DNA of 64,000 bases from Novosphingobium clariflavum (GTDB lineage: Bacteria; Pseudomonadota; Alphaproteobacteria; Sphingomonadales; Sphingomonadaceae): assembly GCF_026420865.1 (NCBI RefSeq), contig NZ_JAPCWC010000004.1, positions 310,001 to 374,000 of the forward strand, read 5' to 3'. The position numbers and the translations under genes are program-made. Shown here piece after piece: positions 60,254 through 64,000 of the stretch. The notes beneath the pieces were generated by a model, which worked only from the letters and a program-made list of their open reading frames with translations, ran no database searches and was not told where the DNA came from. Numbering within the stretch: position 1 is the first letter of the stretch; the number at the start of each line of letters is the position of its first letter.

Positions 60254-60264
60254 CGGGACCCGTC

Positions 60265-60933
60265 GTGCGCGGTTCGGGCCCGATTACCGGGCTGCTGGGG
60301 GGCAGTTTCAATCCGGCCCACGGCGGCCACCGGCGCATCAGCCTGTTCACGGCCGAGGCGCTGGGGCTGGATGAGGTCTGGTGGCTGGTTTCCCCCGGCA
60401 ATCCGCTGAAGCCGAAAGCGGGCATGGCGCCGCTTGCCGCGCGGGTGGCATCGGCCAGGCGGCAGGCGCGGCGTGCGCGAATCCGGGTGACCGCGATCGA
60501 GCGGGAACTGGGGACCCGCTACACCGTCGATACCCTGCGCGCACTGGTCCGGCGCTATCCGCACCGGCGCTTCGTGTGGCTGATGGGGGCGGACAATCTG
60601 GCGCAATTCCACCGCTGGAAGGACTGGCGGACGATCGCCCGACTCATGCCGATTGCGGTAATTGCCCGTCCGGGGTATGATGGTGCCGCTATCGCGAGCC
60701 CCGCGATGGCCTGGCTGGGAAGATTCCGGAGGTCCCAGTCCAGCTTTCGCAGTCCGGAAAGGTGGAGCGCACCTGCGCTGGTGACATTGCGATTCGACCC
60801 CGATGCGCGGTCGGCCACGGCTATTCGCCAGGCCGATCCGGAGTGGGCCCGCAAGTCGATGGAACGACTTTCGCGAGCTGACTTCATTCGAGATGGTGTC
60901 ACGTACCACCGCATCCCCGGACATGCAGCGTGA
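60265..60933 (+). CDS. nadD: nicotinate-nucleotide adenylyltransferase
   Basis: 222 aa. GGSFNPAHGGHRRIS nucleotidyltransferase motif near 13-27, WWLVSPGNPLKPK, and WLMGADNLAQFHRWKDW. NAD+ synthesis. Start is GTG 60265, 11 bases after proA; GTG 60217 would overlap proA. The region nadD-rsfS-rlmH is a standard order. Confidence 0.95.
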   Translation: MRGSGPITGLLGGSFNPAHGGHRRISLFTAEALGLDEVWWLVSPGNPLKPKAGMAPLAARVASARRQARRARIRVTAIERELGTRYTVDTLRALVRRYPHRRFVWLMGADNLAQFHRWKDWRTIARLMPIAVIARPGYDGAAIASPAMAWLGRFRRSQSSFRSPERWSAPALVTLRFDPDARSATAIRQADPEWARKSMERLSRADFIRDGVTYHRIPGHAA

Positions 60934-61046
60934 GCAGGCGTTTCGCCCTTCTCTCGCACGTCCGCATATCAAAAGTGAGATCGCAACTGACGGGGTGCCC
61001 GCACCCTGTCATGCGTGATCGTGAGAAAGGAGCAGTAACCCTCTAG

Positions 61047-61445
61047 ATGCCACAGGCACAGATACAGCCGGAACAAACCGGCGCTACGCCCCCGGCCACT
61101 GTCGAGTCCGATGACCCGCAATTGGCCCTCGTCCTGCAGAGCCTTGACGATGATCAGGCGCAGGACATCGTGACCATCGACCTCGAAGGCAAGTCGAGCA
61201 TCGCCGAATACATGGTGATCGCCTCGGGCCGTTCGACCCGCCAGGTGGCGGCGATGGCGCAGAAGCTTGGCGAACGTCTCAAGCACGGCGGTTTCGGCCA
61301 TGCCCGCGTCGAAGGCCTGCCGGCTGCCGACTGGGTGCTGGTGGATGCCGGCGGCGTCGTCGTGCACCTGTTCCGCCCGGAAGTGCGCAGCTTCTACAAC
61401 CTCGAGCGCATGTGGGGCTTCGACGGTCCTTCGGGCGCCGCCTGA
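61047..61445 (+). CDS. rsfS: ribosomal silencing factor RsfS
   Basis: 132 aa. Extended N-terminus (1-22), then LVLQSLDDDQAQDIVTIDLEG, SIAEYMVIASGRSTRQVAAMA, ADWVLVDAGGVVVHLFRPEVR. Blocks 50S-30S joining in slow growth. Confidence 0.95.
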   Translation: MPQAQIQPEQTGATPPATVESDDPQLALVLQSLDDDQAQDIVTIDLEGKSSIAEYMVIASGRSTRQVAAMAQKLGERLKHGGFGHARVEGLPAADWVLVDAGGVVVHLFRPEVRSFYNLERMWGFDGPSGAA

Positions 61446-61598
61446 TTCGTCGTCCGGATCTGTTCCGACGGTGAATCCGCAACCCGGCCGCGACGGTGGC
61501 CGGGGCATTGAAACGGTACTGGCGCACCTGCTCCGCGCCAGCCGGTCGCGCGCCGGGAAGGGCTTGCGCGACCCGCTTCGGAGGGCGATGGAGGAGAG

Positions 61599-62024
61599 AT
61601 GCTTCTCCATGTCATCGCCCGCGGCAAGATCGCCCGCTCGCCCGAGGCCGAGCTGCTCGATCGCTATGCCAAGCGCATCACCTGGCCTTTCAAGCACAGC
61701 GAACTGCCCGACGTCGGCGGCAAAGTGCCGCCGCCCGTGCAGACGCCGGTGCGCGAGGTCCTGCTCGACGAACGCGGCAAGCTGATGAGTTCGGAGGAAT
61801 TTGCCGAACTGCTCGGCCGCTGGCGCGATGAAGGCGTGCGTGAATGCCGCTTCCTGATCGGTGCGGCGGACGGGCACGGCGACGAAGCCCGCGCCAGGGC
61901 CGACCATTTGCTCTGTTTCGGCCGCATGACCTGGCCGCACCTGATGGTGCGCGCCATGCTGGCCGAGCAGCTCTGGCGCGCCACCGCGATCCTGGCGGGC
62001 CATCCCTATCATCGTTCCGGGTGA
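61599..62024 (+). CDS. rlmH: 23S rRNA (pseudouridine1915-N3)-methyltransferase RlmH
   Basis: 141 aa, SPOUT fold. MLLHVIARGKIARSPE, CRFLIGAADGHG knot region and the C-terminal LWRATAILAGHPYHRSG. Methylates H69 of 23S rRNA. Gap 61446-61598 has no gene. Confidence 0.96.
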   Translation: MLLHVIARGKIARSPEAELLDRYAKRITWPFKHSELPDVGGKVPPPVQTPVREVLLDERGKLMSSEEFAELLGRWRDEGVRECRFLIGAADGHGDEARARADHLLCFGRMTWPHLMVRAMLAEQLWRATAILAGHPYHRSG

Positions 62025-62036
62025 GGCGGCGGGCAC

Positions 62037-62804
62037 GTGATCTCCGGTCCCGATCCCGGTTCTGGTCTTGGCCCCGGCCTCTGGGCTCTGTGCGGTTCGG
62101 CGGTCGTCATGACCGCGATCGTCGGCCTGCGCTATCTGGCGACCTCCGGGATCTTCGCCTGGATCACCGGCAGAATGCGGCCGGGTCTCTATCACGGCAG
62201 GACGCGCCAGATCCGCAGCGAGATCGGCTGGTCGCTGGCGTCTTGCGCGATCTACGGGATTCCTTCGGGCGTGGTCGCCTGGGGCTGGCAGGCCCACGGC
62301 TGGACGCGGATCTACGGCGATGCCGGGCACGCAAATGCGGCGACCCATCCGCTCTGGTGGATGCCGGTCTCGCTGTTCCTCTACCTGTTCCTGCACGACA
62401 CCTGGTTCTACTGGACCCACCGCTGGATGCACCGTCCCCGCGTGTTTCGCCTCATGCATGCGGTCCACCACGCCAGCCGCCCGCCGACCGCCTGGGCGGC
62501 GATGAGCTTTCATCCGCTGGAGGCGCTGAGCGGTGCTTTCGTGATCCCGGTGCTGGTGTTCCTCATCCCGATTCACGTCGCCATGCTGGCCATGGTGCTG
62601 ACGATCATGACCGTCATGGGAATCGCCAATCACATGGGCTGGGAGATGTTCCCCCGCCGCCTGGTCGAATCCCGCTTCGGCCACTGGCTCATCACCGCCA
62701 GCCACCACCACCGCCATCACGAGAACTATCGATGCAATTACGGTCTCTACTTCCGGTTCTGGGATCATCTGTGCGGAACCGACCGGGGGCTGTCGCGGCC
62801 CTGA
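62037..62804 (+). CDS. sterol desaturase/fatty acid hydroxylase-like protein
   Basis: 255 aa, multi-pass. Histidine clusters of the di-iron hydroxylase superfamily: HDTWFYWTHRWMH, MHAVHHAS and HHHRHHENY. GTG start at 62037, 12 bases after rlmH. Substrate (carotenoid, hopanoid or lipid) cannot be told. 3' end overlaps the DUF2141 gene. Confidence 0.9.
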   Translation: MISGPDPGSGLGPGLWALCGSAVVMTAIVGLRYLATSGIFAWITGRMRPGLYHGRTRQIRSEIGWSLASCAIYGIPSGVVAWGWQAHGWTRIYGDAGHANAATHPLWWMPVSLFLYLFLHDTWFYWTHRWMHRPRVFRLMHAVHHASRPPTAWAAMSFHPLEALSGAFVIPVLVFLIPIHVAMLAMVLTIMTVMGIANHMGWEMFPRRLVESRFGHWLITASHHHRHHENYRCNYGLYFRFWDHLCGTDRGLSRP

Positions 62805-63229
62805 TCGGCGGCGCGGTGCTGGCCTGCGGGGCCGCGGCGGGACCGACGCAAGTCGGCGTCACCGTGACCGGCCTGCGTTCGCACAAGGGGCAGATCCTGG
62901 CCTGCCTCACCACCAACCCGCGCGCCTTTCCCGACTGCAGCAAGGATCCGCAGGCCCGAAAGCTGACCGTAGCCCTGTCGGGTAGCGGGGAGACGGGACC
63001 GGTTCGCCTCGATTTCGGCGCGGTGCCGCAGGGACGCTACGCCATTTCGCTGATTCACGACGAGAATGGCAATGGCCGCCTCGACACCACGATGGCGATC
63101 CCGCGCGAGGGCTATGGGTTTTCGCGCGATGCGCCGGTGCGGATGGGGCCGCCGCGATTCGACAAGGCGGCCTTCGATCTGGGTGCGGCGGCCCAGAACC
63201 TGGATATCCGCATGCGATATCTGCTGTGA
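62771..63229 (+). CDS. DUF2141 secreted protein
   Basis: 152 aa with a signal peptide (about 1-23, AALIGGAVLACGAAAG) and a DUF2141 beta-rich domain: GLRSHKGQILACLTTN, VPQGRYAISLIHDENGNG, REGYGFSRDAP. GTG start at 62771, overlapping the desaturase end by 34 bases; ATG 62732 is another choice but disrupts the signal peptide. Probably periplasmic; function unknown. Confidence 0.85.
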   Translation: MRNRPGAVAALIGGAVLACGAAAGPTQVGVTVTGLRSHKGQILACLTTNPRAFPDCSKDPQARKLTVALSGSGETGPVRLDFGAVPQGRYAISLIHDENGNGRLDTTMAIPREGYGFSRDAPVRMGPPRFDKAAFDLGAAAQNLDIRMRYLL

Positions 63230-63280
63230 TCCACCGCGCCGCTCTTGCCGTCGCTGTCCACGCCGCCTAGCGCTGGAGCC

Positions 63281-64000
63281 GTGACCAAGGCGCACGACAC
63301 CATCGAGGAACTGGTCGGGGAGGTCGTCGATTCGGCAACCGCCGGATTGGTGCCGCCGCCTGCCAACGGGACGTTTTCGCCGTTCCGCTACCCGGTTTTC
63401 CGCGCGATCTGGATCGCCAACCTGTTCTCGAACCTCGGCTCCACCCTGCAGAGTGTCGGCGCGGCCTGGTTGATGACCGAACTGACGCCCTCGCACCAAC
63501 TGGTCGCGCTGGTCCAGGCCTCTGCGACGGTTCCGATCATGCTGCTGGGCGTCTTTGCCGGAGCGATTGCCGACAACTACGACCGCCGGGTGGTCATGCT
63601 GGTGTCGCAGGTGGCGATGCTGGTGGTTTCCGCGCTGCTGGCGGTCATGGCCTATGCCGGGTGGCTGACGCCGCTGCTGCTGCTGACCTTCACGCTGGGG
63701 GTGGGCACCGGTACCGCGCTCAATTCGCCCGCCTGGCAGGCCTCGGTGCGCCAGCAGGTCGATCATCAGCAACTGCCGCAGGCGATCGCGCTCAACTCGA
63801 TCTCGTTCAACATCGCCCGCTCGATCGGCCCGGCGCTGGGCGGGCTGCTGATCTCGATCTGGAATCCGGCCTTTGCCTTCGCGATCAACGCGGTGAGTTA
63901 CGTCGGCTTGATCGCCGTGCTGCTGTGGTGGCGGCCCGAGCCGCGCAAGATCGATGCCCGGCCGATCCTGCCCGCAGTCGCTGCGGGCATGGCGTTCTGC
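63281..64000 (+). CDS. MFS transporter, 3' end outside window
   Basis: Open from GTG 63281 to the window edge (240 codons). N-terminal hydrophilic stretch, then TM helices: AIWIANLFSNLGSTLQSVGA, MLLGVFAGAIADNYDRR (MFS motif A-like loop), NSPAWQASVRQQVD, NIARSIGPALGG. Resembles the EntS/MFS_3 group of drug or siderophore exporters. C-terminal half not visible. Confidence 0.85.
   Translation, partial: MTKAHDTIEELVGEVVDSATAGLVPPPANGTFSPFRYPVFRAIWIANLFSNLGSTLQSVGAAWLMTELTPSHQLVALVQASATVPIMLLGVFAGAIADNYDRRVVMLVSQVAMLVVSALLAVMAYAGWLTPLLLLTFTLGVGTGTALNSPAWQASVRQQVDHQQLPQAIALNSISFNIARSIGPALGGLLISIWNPAFAFAINAVSYVGLIAVLLWWRPEPRKIDARPILPAVAAGMAFC

Overview
The window looks like a chromosomal core segment of a high-GC alphaproteobacterium of the order Sphingomonadales, most like Novosphingobium or a close relative. 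This is inferred from gene order, product families and composition; no database search was possible. Almost every gene is housekeeping. There is no rRNA, tRNA, CRISPR array, prophage or transposase that I can support.

Layout. 1-4.8 kb: the 3' part of a suf Fe-S assembly operon (DUF559 protein, sufC, 65-aa protein, sufD, sufS, sufT, GNAT, A-type carrier), with sufB presumably just outside. 4.9-13.3 kb: class I fumarase, a Pcm-like protein with tolC, a PopZ-like protein, thioesterase with ferredoxin, CBS protein, erpA-xth, and several intergenic palindromic repeats. 13.3-19.8 kb, minus strand: cell-wall hydrolase, DUF1491, thioesterase-ptsN, hpf, dnaQ, coaE, aroE, maf and the PPDK/PEP synthase regulator. 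19.83-20.18 kb: an intergenic region I call the chromosomal origin, oriC. 20.2-24 kb: hemE, hemJ, rho, a TerC-type protein. 24-27.3 kb, minus: quinone oxidoreductase, glutamate-synthase-like oxidoreductase, dienelactone hydrolase. 27.4-33.4 kb: DUF6489, mnmE, mnmG, rsmG, parA, parB with four perfect parS sites. 33.4-43.9 kb: a stack of repeats, free Met-sulfoxide reductase, sorbosone-type dehydrogenase, DUF815 ATPase, acyl-CoA dehydrogenase, Sua5, CarD, and a helicase-S4-ferredoxin cluster. 44-55 kb: M23 peptidase, hemB, small enzymes, truncated hemoglobin, a DNA ligase-exonuclease pair, clpA. 55-64 kb: quinone oxidoreductase, TrcR, bactofilin with M23 peptidase, proA-nadD-rsfS-rlmH, sterol-desaturase-like protein, DUF2141 protein and a cut-off MFS transporter.

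How it fits together. The block dnaQ-coaE-aroE-maf-PPDK regulator | origin | hemE-rho-mnmEG-rsmG-parAB matches the classic alphaproteobacterial origin neighbourhood known from Caulobacter. The origin gap holds 11 GANTC sites (CcrM methylation motif) in 225 bp, two inverted ATATCCACA DnaA-type boxes, an AT-rich patch and a CtrA-like motif. A second GANTC cluster (6 in 157 bp) lies upstream of the M23/bactofilin pair. With TrcR, a PopZ-like pole protein, CarD and ParAB, the window is rich in replication, segregation and cell-cycle functions. The best new leads are the GANTC clusters, the spread of parS sites, the catalytically degenerate DUF559 protein in the suf operon, and two families of intergenic palindromes.
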